The position numbers were made by a program, and so were the translations under genes. Of a DNA stretch of 64,000 bases, positions 27,120 through 39,619 are shown in pieces; the first letter of the stretch is position 1; every line of letters starts with the position of its first letter. The notes below the pieces were generated by a model that saw only the letters and a program-made list of their open reading frames with translations, was not told the DNA's origin and made no database searches. Source of the stretch: Voacanga thouarsii (taxonomy: Eukaryota; Streptophyta; Magnoliopsida; Gentianales; Apocynaceae); NCBI GenBank assembly GCA_026120185.1, contig JANUWF010002144.1, positions 1,612,001 to 1,676,000 on the forward strand, in the 5' to 3' direction.

Positions 27120-30100
27120 TATCTAGAGTCAATTTTAATGGTTAGATCAGCTTCTACCTGAATTGTTGATTCTGGTGCCACTGATTATATCTATAACTCC
27201 TTGCAGAGGTTTAAGATGATAAGAATACTCCAGAAGGACAAGCATAGACTACGAGTAGAAAATGGAGTACGAGTATGCACCCTTACAGTGGGAGAGGTAG
27301 ATCTTGTTTTTTATTGTAGTAAAGTAATTATATTAAAGGATATTTTATATGTACTCGATTTTAGATAGAATTTGATTTCAATTGCAAAGCTAATAAATTA
27401 TGGATATTCTATTTCTTTTCATTCTGGTATTACTATCAATAAAAATGGAGAAGTTTTATGTATATGGCACATGTATGAAAATTTATTCTTTTTAAATCCT
27501 ACAAACAATCAAATAAATAACGCTCAATCGGAACCTTTAAGTAAGAAGAAAAAGACTCATGCCAATGACTCATATTTTTGGCATCTAAGGTTGAGTTATA
27601 TTAACTCAACCAGGATTCAGAGGTTAATCTATGATGGGCCCTTGGGCTCATTGAGATTGAAAAGTTGGCCTCAGTGTGAATCATGCCTTATGAAAAAAAT
27701 GACCAAAAGGTCATTCACTTAAAAGGTTGATAGAGTTAAGAAGATATTGTGCCTTATTCATACTAATGTGTGTGGTCCTTTGTCTACATAAGTTAGATGG
27801 GGTTTTGAGTATTTCATCACTTTCACGAATGATTGTACAATGTTTAGTTATATTTACCTAATGAGGTGCAAGTCTGACTTTTTTGATAAGTTCAAAGAGT
27901 TTAAGGCTGAAGTAGAGCATCAGACAGATAAATTAATCAAAACTTTACGATCGGATTGTGGTGGAGAGTACCTCCTCGGTGAGTTCAAGGATTACATGGT
28001 ACATCATGTGATAATATCCTAACTCTCTGCGCGGGGTACACCCCAGAAAAATGGTGTAGCTGAGAGAAAGAATAGAATATTAATGGAAATGGTCCGAAGC
28101 ATGGTGTCTCATGCTACTCTTTCGGTCTTTTTTTGGGGATATGCCTTAGAAACAACGACATACATTCTGAACTTGGTACCTTCCAAGTCAGTACCTAGGA
28201 CACCCTATGAGATGTGGATTGGACGTAAGCCAAGTCTAAATTATCTCAGGATATGGGACTGTTCAACATATGTATTGATAAAATGAGACAAGTTAAAACC
28301 AAGATTAGAATTATGCTACTTTGTTGGGTATCCAAAAGGGACAAAATGAGGTTATTTTTATCATCCTAGGGAGCAGAAAGTACTGGTAAGTACTAATGCT
28401 AGATACTTGGAGGATGATCAAAGTACTTCCACTAAAGGTCCAATAAGGTTAGAACTTGAGGAGAAGTTATCTTCGAAATCAACTTCTTCAAACTCGATTA
28501 TAGAACAAGAAAAGGCACAGCCTCAAGAACCTGTACAAACGGAGCTTCGTCGTAGTGGGAAGGTATCTATAGTTCCAAAAAGATGGACATGAAAGGCTTT
28601 CGAGCTGAGTTCTGACCATCAGGAATAAGATTCTACTAGATACGAGGAGGCTATTGCTGATGCCAATGCAAATCTATGGTATGAAGTAATGAAAGTCGAG
28701 ATTGAGTCTATATACTTCAATCAGGTTTGGGATCTTGTAGCTTCACCTGAAAGGATAAAACCCATTGGATATAAGTGGCTATATAAGAGGAAGAGGGGAG
28801 CGGATGGGAAGATGGAAACCTTCAAAATTAGGCTTGTGGTGAAATGGTATACTCAGAAAGAGGGAATCGATTATGATGAAACTTTTTCCCCGATAACCAT
28901 GCTTAAGTCCATTCATATCCTCCTTATCATTGCATGTCATTTCGACTATGAGATATGGCAAATGGATGTCAAGATGACAATTCTTAATGATCAACTTAAC
29001 AAAAATATCTATATGTCCCAATTGGAAGGTTTTATTGCTAAAGGTCAGGAACATATGGTTTGCAAGTTTAAGAAGTCCATTTATAGATTTAAGCATGCAT
29101 CTAGAACATGGAACATTCGTTTTAATGAGATTATAAAGTCTTACGGTTTCATTCAAAACGAAGATGAACCATGCGTGTAGAGAAAATGAGAAGGCATAAG
29201 TGTGATTTTTCTTGTCCTATATATGGATGACATTCTACTAATTGGGAATGATATAGGAACATTGTCATCTACTAAGTTTTGACTGTCTAATCAATTTAGT
29301 ATGAAGAACTTGGAAAAATCCAGTTACATTTTCAGGATTAAGCTTCTTAGAAATAGAAAGTAGAAAATGTTAGGATTATCCCAAACGACATACATTGATA
29401 AGATGCTGACTAAGTTTGGTATGGACTCATGTGATGCAAAGGAGCTCTAATTCCTTGCAGACATGGGTTGTCTTTTTGTTCTAAGTACTATCTTAAGTCT
29501 TAAAAAAAAAAAGATAGAATGAATAGAATTCTCTATGCTTTCATTGTGGAAAGTCTCATGTACGCCATGCTGTGCATGAGGCCAGATATCTGCTTTGCCG
29601 TAAGCTTAGTTAGAAGATATCAATCAAACTCTAGGTAGGTTCATTGATAAGTTATAAAGTATATTCTCAAGTATTTCAATGGTATGAAAGATTATATACT
29701 GGTTTATAGGGCTGACGACTTGGTTCCTACTAGATACACAGACTCAGATTTTAGGCGATAAAGATGAGAGAAAATCCACTAGTGGATATGTCTTCACCTT
29801 GTCTGGAGGAGCTGTTTCATATAGGAGTATTAAGCACTATTGTATTGCTGACTCAACCATAAAAGCTAAGTATATGGCAGCTTCGGAACCATCCAATAAA
29901 GCAGTCTGGTTCCGTAAATTTCTTTCAGAACTTAGAGTTGTGTCACATATGGATAAACCGATTGTGGTGTATTATGACAACTCTGGAGTAGTCTCGCAAT
30001 CCAAAGAACTCAGGAACCATAAGAACGGGAAGCATATCCAGAGGAAGTACTACCTGATCCGAGATTTTATTCAGAGACGAGAAATCGTGGTGGAGCAGAT

Positions 30101-30167
30101 AGCCTCGGAGAACAACCTAACAGATCCCTTCACCAAGCTTTTAGCTAAGAGAGTCTTCAAGAGATAA
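27120..30167 (+). pseudogene. copia B pol (protease, integrase, RT, RNase H), broken
   Basis: The protease active site DSGATD is kept at about 27170, just after a TGG to TGA stop. The integrase zinc region and catalytic core are at 27550-28300, with HLR..H, CESC, the DCGGEY block at 27955 and the GVAERKN block near 28056. RT is at 28689-29480: GYKWLYKRKRGADG, WQMDVKMTI, and YMDD at 29220. RNase H is at 29780-30167 with STIKAKYMA, YYDNSG and HIQRKYYLIRDF. The last 122 codons are open. There are several stops upstream. It is less decayed than copia A, which fits B being the younger insertion. Confidence 0.87.
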
Positions 30168-30228
30168 TTAGACACCATAGGGGTGGACATCTACGAGCTT
30201 TCTTAGTCTTAGAGTGCAAGTGGGAGAT

Positions 30229-31218
30229 TGTTAGAATATATGCCATCTAGACTAATTTTATCTGATATATTTATTAAATTTATTAATAAAAAAATTTATT
30301 CTCAAAATTTATTTGTGAGTTTACATTTTATTTGTGCATAATTTTCGTTTGGAAAGGACCCATTGTGTTTAAGTAAGTGATCTATGTGAATTGTGGTCTT
30401 TCACAGTAAGGTATAGATTACGGGTTACTTAACATATAAATTTTTGTTCCTAATCGATTGATGAGAATGTGAATCTCATCGTGTATAAGTTATTATGTTA
30501 TGAATTCTAAATAGGAAACGACTTACATTTAACCATTGAGTAGTCCACTCACTTCATAACATGAACATATTTCGAATACATAGAACATGATCTATAATAG
30601 TAGTTTCTTAAAGTACTATTTAGAAGAAACTCAAACTTTACTGCTACATCGTGGACTAATATTCTACCGCTTGAGTATGAAATGATGGTCTGACGAAGTT
30701 AGAAGCATATACTTTGATATACTGTAATTAAGGTTCTTTCGTAGAACCGATATACTTATATATTGGGTATGTGTGACTAATTAGTTAAGACAGACTTGTA
30801 CAAGATAACTTCTGCACTATATCGCCCCTTGTGACTGTTCAAATAATCTAATTATCCAGAGCCTGGGGAACATGATTTGGATGTTTACTTTAGGGTAGCT
30901 CCCTTAGAAAGTGAAAATATTTCAGGAGTCGTGGATCATTGGATTAGAGATCTAAGGATGATAGATGTCTATTAGAGAGGTATTAGTACACTCATCCTCT
31001 CTAAATGTATGGTGATGCGTAGAGGGGTATTTTAGTCATTACACCTGTAGGTCAAAGACTTTGCAAACTCAGCATTATCCTTTAGGTCAATATTTTCTTA
31101 TGATGATATTAGAAAATATTTAAAATACATAATATAGCTATTTATATAGTAGGGGTATTTTAATCATTTTAGAAACCAAAGCGATGTGTCTTTTGGTCCC
31201 TGGAATAGCCCTTAAGTC
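30229..31218 (+). repeat. 3' LTR of copia B, truncated
   Basis: Starts TGTTAGAATATATGCCATC after the purine tract and aligns with the 5' LTR to 'cccttaagtcc' at 31218. It keeps a stretch of about 209 bp that the 5' LTR lacks. The distal part (equivalent to 23482-24535) is absent. Confidence 0.85.
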
Positions 31219-31413
31219 CATTAGTTCATCATTCATTTTGACAGCTTGGAATGCAGCAATTGCTTCTACCCCATATATATCAAAGGATATCTCTATTCTA
31301 ATCCTTACTTTAACTCTTACCTTTTGGTCAATCCTAGTTAAGCATGTATAAACAACCTTTCTATTTATAAAAGTTGTATCAAAATTAATTTTAAGCCATC
31401 CTTTAGGTGGAGG
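31219..31413 (-). pseudogene. LINE-type RNase H (RVT_3) fragment
   Basis: On the minus strand the sequence reads PPPKGWLKINFDTTFINRK, then after a degraded centre YGVEAIAAFQAVKMNDEL. This is the start of a plant RVT_3 RNase H domain, including the first catalytic Asp (NFD) and the Glu-bearing helix. It is cut on one side by the copia B truncation and on the other by the hAT element. Only a scrap remains. Confidence 0.65.
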
Positions 31414-34400
31414 CAATGTTTTCAGAACCGGACCGGTCATCGAATCGGAAAATTTACTGGTTCATGGTTTAATGGTCCAATTGTAATTAGACTGTAATTG
31501 AACCGTAATTAAACCGATAATATTATAATTTAAAAATTAAAAATATATTTATTTTAAAAATAAAATTAATCAATAATATAAAGTAATTTAAGTGCATAAA
31601 GACATAAACATTCAAATACATGATTAAAAATAACTAACAATCTAACATATAATAAAATTAAAAGTAGTAGTCATTCTTAATTTATTACAAATACAATTTC
31701 AAATCCATATTAAGTTATTACTTAAAAAGGTACAAATCTTCAAATTCCTGGCCAACTTTCATGATCAAAATCCTCGTTGTTGGATGCCCCACTTGTGCTT
31801 GCAACTTCAACATCAATATCAAATAGTTGTGACTCAAATGTAAATTGATCCATTCTTGAAAGATCAATATCATCACCAATATCTTCCTACACAAAATCAT
31901 CACCATCATTGTCATCTACAAACAATTTAAGTCGATATACAAGAGTAAAAAATATAATACTAGTATATTATAAGTAATTTTGATCAATATTAGGGGAAAA
32001 AAAAGAAAGACTAACCTTCTCTTCCACGACGACGTTGCCTTTGTAACCTTGGTTCCTCAAGCTATTCATATAATATTTGCTCTACTTCTTCAACAATGTT
32101 ACTTGAAGGCTCATCCTCCACATCCTCAAGAATCCAATAGTCAATAGTATCTATACTTTCATAATCAATTGGATCAAAACTCTTTTCCTTAGACAACAAC
32201 CTATTATCATATCATAAGTTATATGTTATACTTGTATCAAACAAACATTCAAAAGAATAACTCAATATTTTCAAAAAAGAAATTTACCTATTTTTCAACT
32301 TCAAGTTGTAATGCACAAAGATAAAGTCACTAAGTCTTTGATATTCCAATCTATTTCTCTTTTTAGTGTGTATACTTTCAAACACACTCCAATTTCTTTC
32401 ACATCCAGATGAACTACTTGTTTGCCCTAAAATACGAATTGCCAACTTCCTTAAATTTGGTGCTCCATAACCAAACATTTTCCACCACTCATCTATGAAA
32501 AAGAAATAAAATTAATAATTAAATTAATAATAATGAAACAAAATGATATAATAACAATTTAATAACTAACATAAAAAATAAAAGTGAAAGAAATAATATT
32601 ACCTGGTGGAAAAGTTTTGTATGTCTCTTTTGCAGCATCAGAACCAAAACTATTTAATTGGTCTCTAAATGGAATATTCTCTTGTAGTATTTTACTCCAA
32701 CCCTCCTTGGTCTTTTTAGTAACAACCTCAATAAGACCATCTATGACATAAGGTTTATCACAAAAGTTTTTTCGGTCATATTGAAAGGTATGGTTCAACC
32801 AATATGCAGCAGCATGTATACTTTTCTTCAAATGCTTACCCCATCTTCTTTTAATGATATCAGTATACACCTTGTAATACCTTTTCCTTTGATTGAATAG
32901 CATTTTGATTGCCTTATGTGCCCTATGCATGCCATCAAATACATAACCTAAAGATGGCTTTTTATCACCATCCACAATACGCAACAAATACATCAAAGAC
33001 TCTACTACTTTAACAATAACATGGCAATCATTCTAAAACTTGTTATCCAAAATGATTGCAATCACTACCTTTGTCTTATTTTCTCTATAAAGCTTAGAAT
33101 CACAAAACTCCTTACAAGTCACCAAAGCCCTCAAGTCATGCATATGCTGATAGACATTATTAAGAGCAATAAAAGTGGTAGCAAACTAGTAGCACCTGGA
33201 CGAATGATTTCAGTCCAATCTTTTCTTTTTCTCAACCAACTCAACCAAAAACCATGATTATACACAAATTTAGTAATTGTAGAACCCTTCTCAGCAAGAA
33301 TTTGTATATGACTCAATTTACTAACATCCTGCAACACTAGATTCAAGTAATGAGCTGCACATGAAGACCAACTGATTGATAGATAAGCATTATTAACCAA
33401 TTTTCTAGTAGCCACATAATTTGCCCCATTGTTAGTCACCATATGAACAACATTAGCTGGACCAACTCATTCAATAACTTCTTTAAATAACTCAAACAAA
33501 GTTTGTGCATTTTTCACAACATCAGAGGCATCAACATGATTTTAAGAAAACAGTTCCACGAGGACAGTAAACCAGAAAGTTAATCAATGTGTTTTGTCTA
33601 TTATCAGTCCAACCATTACCCATTATAGTGCAACCAAGTTTTTTCCACTCCTTTTTCATAGAATCAACAAATAACTGCACTTCATTTCTTGCATCATTCA
33701 ACAAATGATGATAAGAGGGAACTTTAAACCCTGGCCCTATAGCACATGCAACATCAAACATCCGTTGGAAGTAGATAGAATTCACAGCATTAATGGGCAA
33801 ACAAGCATCATAGAAACATTTTGCAACTTCCATATGTGATATATGTACCGCCTCTTTATTTGCAAGAACACTTTTTAAAGTTGGTTGAGAGCCAGAAGTT
33901 GTTCTTGGTGCAAAATAATCATTTATCTGTCCTAAATTCCTTCCTTTTCCTTTTTGAGATGCATTAAGTTTCAAGTGGTCACGAGTTCTTGTATCATTTG
34001 GATGAGGTATTTCTTGAACATCTTCATCACTTTCAAAGTTTGTTACACTAGGTCCATAAGAATTTTCAGAATTAAAGTTTTGTTGAGTTTCTCTCTTTTT
34101 TTTAACAATGTCATCAAGAGAATTTTCCATTTGAAATTTCACATCATGTGGAACACGTGGGCAAGGCCTAACTTGTCCTTTTTTCCAGCTAAATGTTGTT
34201 TCATTCTATATATTCCACCACCTTTCCCAATAAAACCACAATACAAACAAGTCAAAAATATTTTTCCCTCAATGACCTTTTGAGTTACATGATTCCAAGT
34301 AATGTCAGACTTACTCCTCCCACATGAACTGTCATCTGATGGAGCAGATGATTGAGGAGTTGAACTACTTTTTGAAGAATCCATTTCCATTAATTCAATC

Positions 34401-36140
34401 CTGCAAAAGAAACAAAACTCAGCTATTTGATGCACTTGGTTTTGAATATCACTGTTATGCATATTTCAAAAACTTCAGCTATTCAATGAAAATAGAGTTT
34501 TTGAATAGCTGAGTTTTAGAGCCACTTAGATGAGAAAGATAGATAAAATGGAATGACAGTAAAAGGAAAGAAAGGGAAAAAAATAAATAGGGTGAAAATG
34601 GTATAGAGAAAAATGAAAGGTGAGTAGATGGGAAAGAAAAAGGAAAAGCAAACACAAATAACTTATAGTATCAGTGTAATTCGAATCCTAAACTTCAAGA
34701 ATTACTAAATAGTGTTCTAATGTCAGATGTTTGAATCACTATGATGCTTCCTCTTGAATCCTTCATGATTAAAAACAGAATTTGAGTTGATCAAAATGAA
34801 TACTTATACAATTTCTTTTTCTACAAACGACAAATTTAGTAGGTATAACAACAAAGTTAAATAGAACCAAAGAAGCTTCCTCTCCTCTTTTGACTAACTG
34901 TCATTTGGACAGTGTAAGAAACTCCAGCTTTGTTCTTCTTCTTGTCTCCTCAGTAATTTGTATTTATAGGTTCCATAGTATTGAAACACTTCATGAGCTC
35001 TTCAAGCCATAAGATGCAATTGAACTGTATCTAGAAAGGAAGTAAAATGCTATGCAACAATTGCAACATTGTTTACATTTGATCCTCCTCCTTTTGATTT
35101 CCTTTTGTGTTTCCGCTGTGTCTACTTTTTCTTGAGCCTAATGGAATTTTCCATTTCACCCGTTCACGTGTATCACCATTCAAGTTGGAATTTTAGTAGA
35201 AAGCGACCTTTTTATTTTAAGATCTTAAAAGGATACGAGCTCCTGTCTTTACTCACCAAGATTCCAGTCTCCAGATACCAAACAAGAAAGAAACAGAAAA
35301 AGCATAATAAAAGAGAAACAGTACTATGCATTTTCAATCAACAAGACAGTAAAGACAGCTAATGAATCAATCATTTGGGGCACATTTTCCAGATGCTGGC
35401 TAGTGGTTGGTACTGGTACCCATTGCGCAGCATCACTGTCTCCAATGGCCTTGCTACCACATTGTGTAGTAATCAATGTCGGTTGGTGAAAATGTTGACA
35501 CAGATCAAATATTCTTAGAAGTTAGAACAATGCACGCAGCAATAGAAGTCAAGCAGAAATTTCCATTCATAGCTCAAGAAGACGCAAGCAGCAACAGAAG
35601 TCAGAAGCCTTTGCGATAAACTTGCCGTTCATAGAAATTTCACAGAATCACAGTTCACAAATAAACTCACAAAAAGCTTGCAAAACATACCTCTTGTCTC
35701 CTTATTTGGGACGACGGTGCAGAGGCAGTGCCGATTTGGGATGTCGGACGGAGCTGTGTCAGTGTGGAGGAAAGCAAAAATGGAAACCAAAAGAAGAAGA
35801 ATACAAGAACAAGAAGAAACAGATTTTGAAATTGGCTGATTTGGGGATGATTATATATTTTTTTTTAACTCAAAAGCCTCAAAATTTATTGAATTGCATA
35901 AGCATGCTCCAAATTTGATTTAATTGCAAAATCTGAACCCCCATTTTTTTTTGAAGAGACTGCCCGGTTTACATTCGAACCGGTCGGTTCACGATTCAAC
36001 TAGCCGGTCCAATCTGGCTTGCACAATCTAACGCGGTTTTTGAAATTTTCAACTTGTATCATCTAACCGAACCGGTTCAACGATCGGTTTGCGGTCCGAT
36101 TGGTCGGATCGACCGATCTGGTTCGGTTCCGAAAAGTTTG
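31414..36140 (-). mobile_element. hAT family 2 transposon (4.7 kb), nearly complete
   Basis: The ends are CAATGTTTTCAGAACCGG and the inverted CAAACTTTTCGGAACCGA, with further GC-rich subterminal matches (repeated 'aaccgg', 'ggtcga'). The 8 bp flanks are GGTGGAGG (31406-31413) and GTTAGAGA (36141-36148). They agree at 5 of 8 positions, so they may be a decayed duplication. A BED-DUF659-hATC transposase lies inside on the minus strand. The region 34400-35930 upstream of it is the non-coding 5' part of the element. Confidence 0.75.
31725..34390 (-). pseudogene. hAT transposase (BED zinc finger, DUF659, hAT dimerisation), frameshifted
   Basis: The start MEMDSSKSSS is at 34390. Exons read about 34390-32603, 32492-32288, about 32202-32015 and 31917-31725, with GT..AG borders. 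Domains in order: BED finger (CLYCG...RMKQHLAG), DUF659 (GCTIMGNGWTDNRQNTLINF, about 33600), catalytic core, and hAT C-terminal block (SSSGCERNWSVFESIH, about 32400). An acidic tail with several Asp follows. Only a few lesions are visible: a single-base shift in a T run near 34180, another near 33540, one near 33195, and an in-frame TAG near 33034 where the family has Trp. An in-frame stop also lies in each of the last two exons. So it is a young but dead copy. Confidence 0.85.
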
Positions 36141-36151
36141 GTTAGAGATCA

Positions 36152-36394
36152 TTTTTGTTGTCCCAAATTATAAGTCGTTTGGGACTTTTCAATAAGGTTT
36201 TAAATATTTTTTTAACATTTTTGTCCTTATTTATTATTCTCTTTCCCTCTTTCTCTCTCCTCTCTTTTCTTGTTTTCAAGACATTTAAATAAAGGTGTTT
36301 TATGAAGAAAAAACATAACGTCACATTGTTTTTAAAAATCTTAATATGTGTGAAATTAAGTCAAACAACTTATATTATAGGACGAAAGGAATAG
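36152..36394. mobile_element. Stowaway-like MITE, left end eroded
   Basis: The left part reads GTCCCAAATTATAAGTCGTT, typical of Tc1/mariner MITEs that start CTCC.TCCGTCCCA. The right end TATAGGACGAAAGGAATAGTA complements it. About 240 bp, AT-rich, non-coding. It abuts the hAT family 2 element. Confidence 0.6.
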
Positions 36395-37612
36395 TAATTT
36401 TCTTTTAGTTTGTTATCATTTGATTATCCAATAGCTAATAGCTTATTCTTTATTTTCCCACATTTCTTGAGTTTTGATTGTTTTCTTGAAGGGCCTGAAT
36501 GCTCATTAATTGGACATGACCCAGTGGCAGACTTAGGTCATCTTAAAGTTGCTAAAAATGGGGCTAATCTTACCTTCAATAAATACTCTTGGAATAAAAG
36601 TTTTTTTTTTTTTTTACCATTTGCATTTTCCCCATGTCAATGATGGAGCTAAAAATTGACCACCATTGTAGTTATCTGCAAGCCTTAGATAAAAAAATGT
36701 GTTTAACAAAGCAAATATTTTACATAATGGGAGGTGAATGTAAAATTTTCAGAACAAAGAACAAAATCGTTATGTAATGCTGCTGAGGAAATAATTCTCT
36801 AATATTCAATAATGGATTTGGGAAATTAAATTTTATCCTAGTTCTTTCTCTTGACAAAGTATCAGGTGAGAATTTTTTGCGGTAATTTTCTTCTTGCTGG
36901 CTGCTCTTTTTATATAAGATCAACTATTTATATTTTTATTTTAAATTAAATGGTCCCAAAATGAATATTTAAAATTTTAGAATGAATATATTTTTATTTA
37001 AATGTTTTTATTTAAATATTTAAATAAACTCATGTTGTAGGACTTTCACTAACCACTCATCTTATTACTATCTTTACTAGGTTGGAGCACGTACGTTGTA
37101 CGAGATAGTTTTAATAATTTTATCAATTTTCTTACATTTAAAAATAATTTACATAAGAAGATAACTCTAATATTTAAAAAATCAAAAAATTCTAGTAATT
37201 CTGATTAAAAAAAAACCAATTCATATTATCATTATATTTATAAAAAAAAACTTCAAATTTTTGGAAGGATGAAATGTAGTTTAATTCCTCTTGCATTTAT
37301 TTCTCTGTTTCTTTCCAATAAACATTAGCATTAGTATGAAAGGTAATGGATTTTGTCCCTCTGTCAGCTAAGGTGATTTTTTTAATATCGATTCTTGTGA
37401 TTGCAAGGAACATTTTATGCCTATTTGCTTATTGTTGCGATGCAGCTCCAGCTAGTGGTCATGTCTTTCTTTCTTTATTTTCTTTAGTTTAAGCACTCAT
37501 TCTTAGTATTGTTTTGCACTCATCTTTAGTGTTGTTATGCTATGATATTCTGTTGCCTATATGTGGACAAACATGTATTCTAGATCCATCATACCTTCTG
37601 TCAGGTTAGAGC
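36395..37612. other. Spacer, nothing firmly recognised
   Basis: AT-rich. A short open stretch at 36480-36600 (GPECSLIGHDPVADLGHL) reads like protein but was not identified. Possible upstream MLO exons (a GHVFLSLF-like stretch near 37460) are too weak to call. Confidence 0.4.
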
Positions 37613-38566
37613 TTGATTACAATTACAATAACATTTTGCACCTCCATGTTGAAATTTATTCCTCATATTTGCTACTTTGCACGGTTGATTTTTCAACTGC
37701 TTCTTGTTGTTGGTACAAAGTTGGAGCATGTGATTACCCAACTGGCTCAGGAGGTTGCTGAGAAACATGTGGCTATAGAAGGTGAATTGGTGGCACAACC
37801 TTTTGATGATCATTTTTTGTTCTACAAGCCCTGGATTGTTCTATTCTTGATACATTTTATTCTCTTCCAAAATGCTTTTGAGATTGCATTTTTCTTTTGG
37901 ATATGGATAAGCGGATTTTTGAACTTAAGAATTGTGTACATAGTATTGCTTTTCAATTGTTTTTGCAACTTAAATGCTTTTAGTGTACTGTAGGTTCAAT
38001 ATAGCTTTGACTCCTGCATAATGGGCCAATTTTGTTACATCGTACCTAGACTAATCATAGGGTAAAGTTATCATTTCTCTTCCCACATTTCTAACCCTTG
38101 GGAGTTATCCTTCCCAAGTTTTGTTGTGGTTGCTTTGTGGCATTTACCTTATTTGTGATGATTAAAATGAGGCCCTTAATGAACTTATTTACCTTTTCCA
38201 GGGTATTCATTCAGGTACTCTGCAGTTATAGTACTTTGCCTCTCTATGCCATCGTTACGCAGGTGAGCTCTACTCCAACTTCTATGATCTACGCCATGTT
38301 ATCTGCTGATAATTTACCATAATATTCACACTCATTCAACCTCTCTCTAAAATTGAAGATGGGAGCCTATTTAAAAAAATCAATATTTGATGAGCACGTC
38401 TAAGCTGGCCTTGTTGGTAGGGCTCAGAAGGTGAAAAATAAGAAAGGATTGAAGGGTGTAATCACATGATCCAAATAGGGGAGTTCAATTGATGGCTCTA
38501 CCAATGCTGTTTAGATGGGAGACATGGGACGCAAGGAATCTGCTCATTCTGATGTCTCCTAGAAAA
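37613..38566 (+). pseudogene. MLO-family protein fragment
   Basis: Four exon-like blocks match the second half of plant MLO seven-helix membrane proteins. Block 1, about 37640-37907: GTKLEHVITQLAQEVAEKH and a membrane helix ending NAFEIAFFFWIW. Block 2, 37994-38061: SFDSCIMGQ..YIVPRLIIG. Block 3, 38202-38262: QVLCSYSTLPLYAIVTQ. Block 4, from 38359: the calmodulin-binding region (FDEHV.AGLVG.AQKVK) and a Ser-rich tail. The donor after block 1 is AT instead of GT. A TAA interrupts block 4 where the family has Gln, and a TAG follows in the tail. The upstream helices are missing, so this is a truncated pseudogene. Confidence 0.8.
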
Positions 38567-39619
38567 AAGAAATTTTGGAGCATTTTGAGAGATTTATGCA
38601 TAGAAATTTTGGTCATATTAGTATACTATCTAGTGATATACTGATGTGTTGAGAACTGATATTCAAACCCTAAACTTAGTAGAAATATTTCTATGTATCA
38701 AGATTCAAGAACCAATATGTTTTGTGCTGATTAGTATCTGAACAATGATTATTTAAATTTTAAATGAAGTTAAACTGCACTTTTGGCCTTTGTTCCCCGT
38801 TTTGATTTCATATGAAACAAATAAACATATATTACATCCGTGCTCTTGTCATTACAGGAACAGTAATCTTGATTGCCAAATTGATCATCCTCCATTAGCA
38901 CTGGACAGGAGTCCATGCCCATCAAGCTTGGAGCTTTCGACGTCAGTTCCTATCAAATATGAAAGGAAACTTTAAGCCAGAATCAAGTTCTTGCAAACAA
39001 ATAAGGAAAAAAGAGAGAAAAGACATCAACCTTCATAATATCAAGGCCTCCTTGCCTAGATGTTCAAGGCCTTTTTGATTTTTCAGCCAGTAGGGGTAAA
39101 CCGCCTGTATATCGCTTTTTTTTATGCTTGAATCAACCAACTGGATCTATTCGATCTTCTGTGGCGAGTGCTGCTTCTTTGACCTGTGTTTCTTACTCCC
39201 TTGCCCATGGGTCAATTGCTCTTGTTTTTTGCACTCTTAGAGAGGAGAGGGGGATACCGCAAATCAACTCTACTATAGGCTATTCAGCTAACCTTTTAGA
39301 AAGATGTCTTCTTAAATAAGAGAAGCAGCCTTAGAAATCTGAATTCATTGAATTCAGGTAACTCTGATTAGTTGATTTAGATAACTCTGATTAGTTCTAT
39401 CTTATCTAAATTTAGATAACTCTAATATTAAAAAAAATCCTCAAAATTTCTTTACCAGGAAAAAAACCTCTAAAAAAATCTTAAATTCAATGTGCCAAGT
39501 GTAGAGTGTCATATGTCATAACAGGAGGCTTTTACAGCTCCTATTATATATATGAGGGGCAAAATGGTAATTTAACAAGATTGCCTGCTCTTCTAAAATC
39601 ATTTTTTGTTTATCTCAAG
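38567..39619. other. Spacer, nothing recognised
   Basis: Short open frames at 38790-38975 and 39128-39319 show no recognisable family. They may belong to the decayed 3' part of the MLO locus. Confidence 0.4.

Larger units (their letters stand above)
22705..31218 (+). mobile_element. Ty1/copia retrotransposon B, inserted in the 3' LTR of A, 3' end truncated
   Basis: LTR starts at 22705 and 30229 both read TGTTAGAATATAT. A primer-binding site follows the long 5' LTR, then gag, protease, integrase, RT and RNase H in copia order, and a 'gcaagtgggagat' purine tract. The 3' LTR stops matching at about 31218 and abuts a LINE fragment, so the right end and the rest of A's LTR were lost. No target duplication is visible. 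The LTR copies differ at many positions, which indicates an old insertion. Confidence 0.88.
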
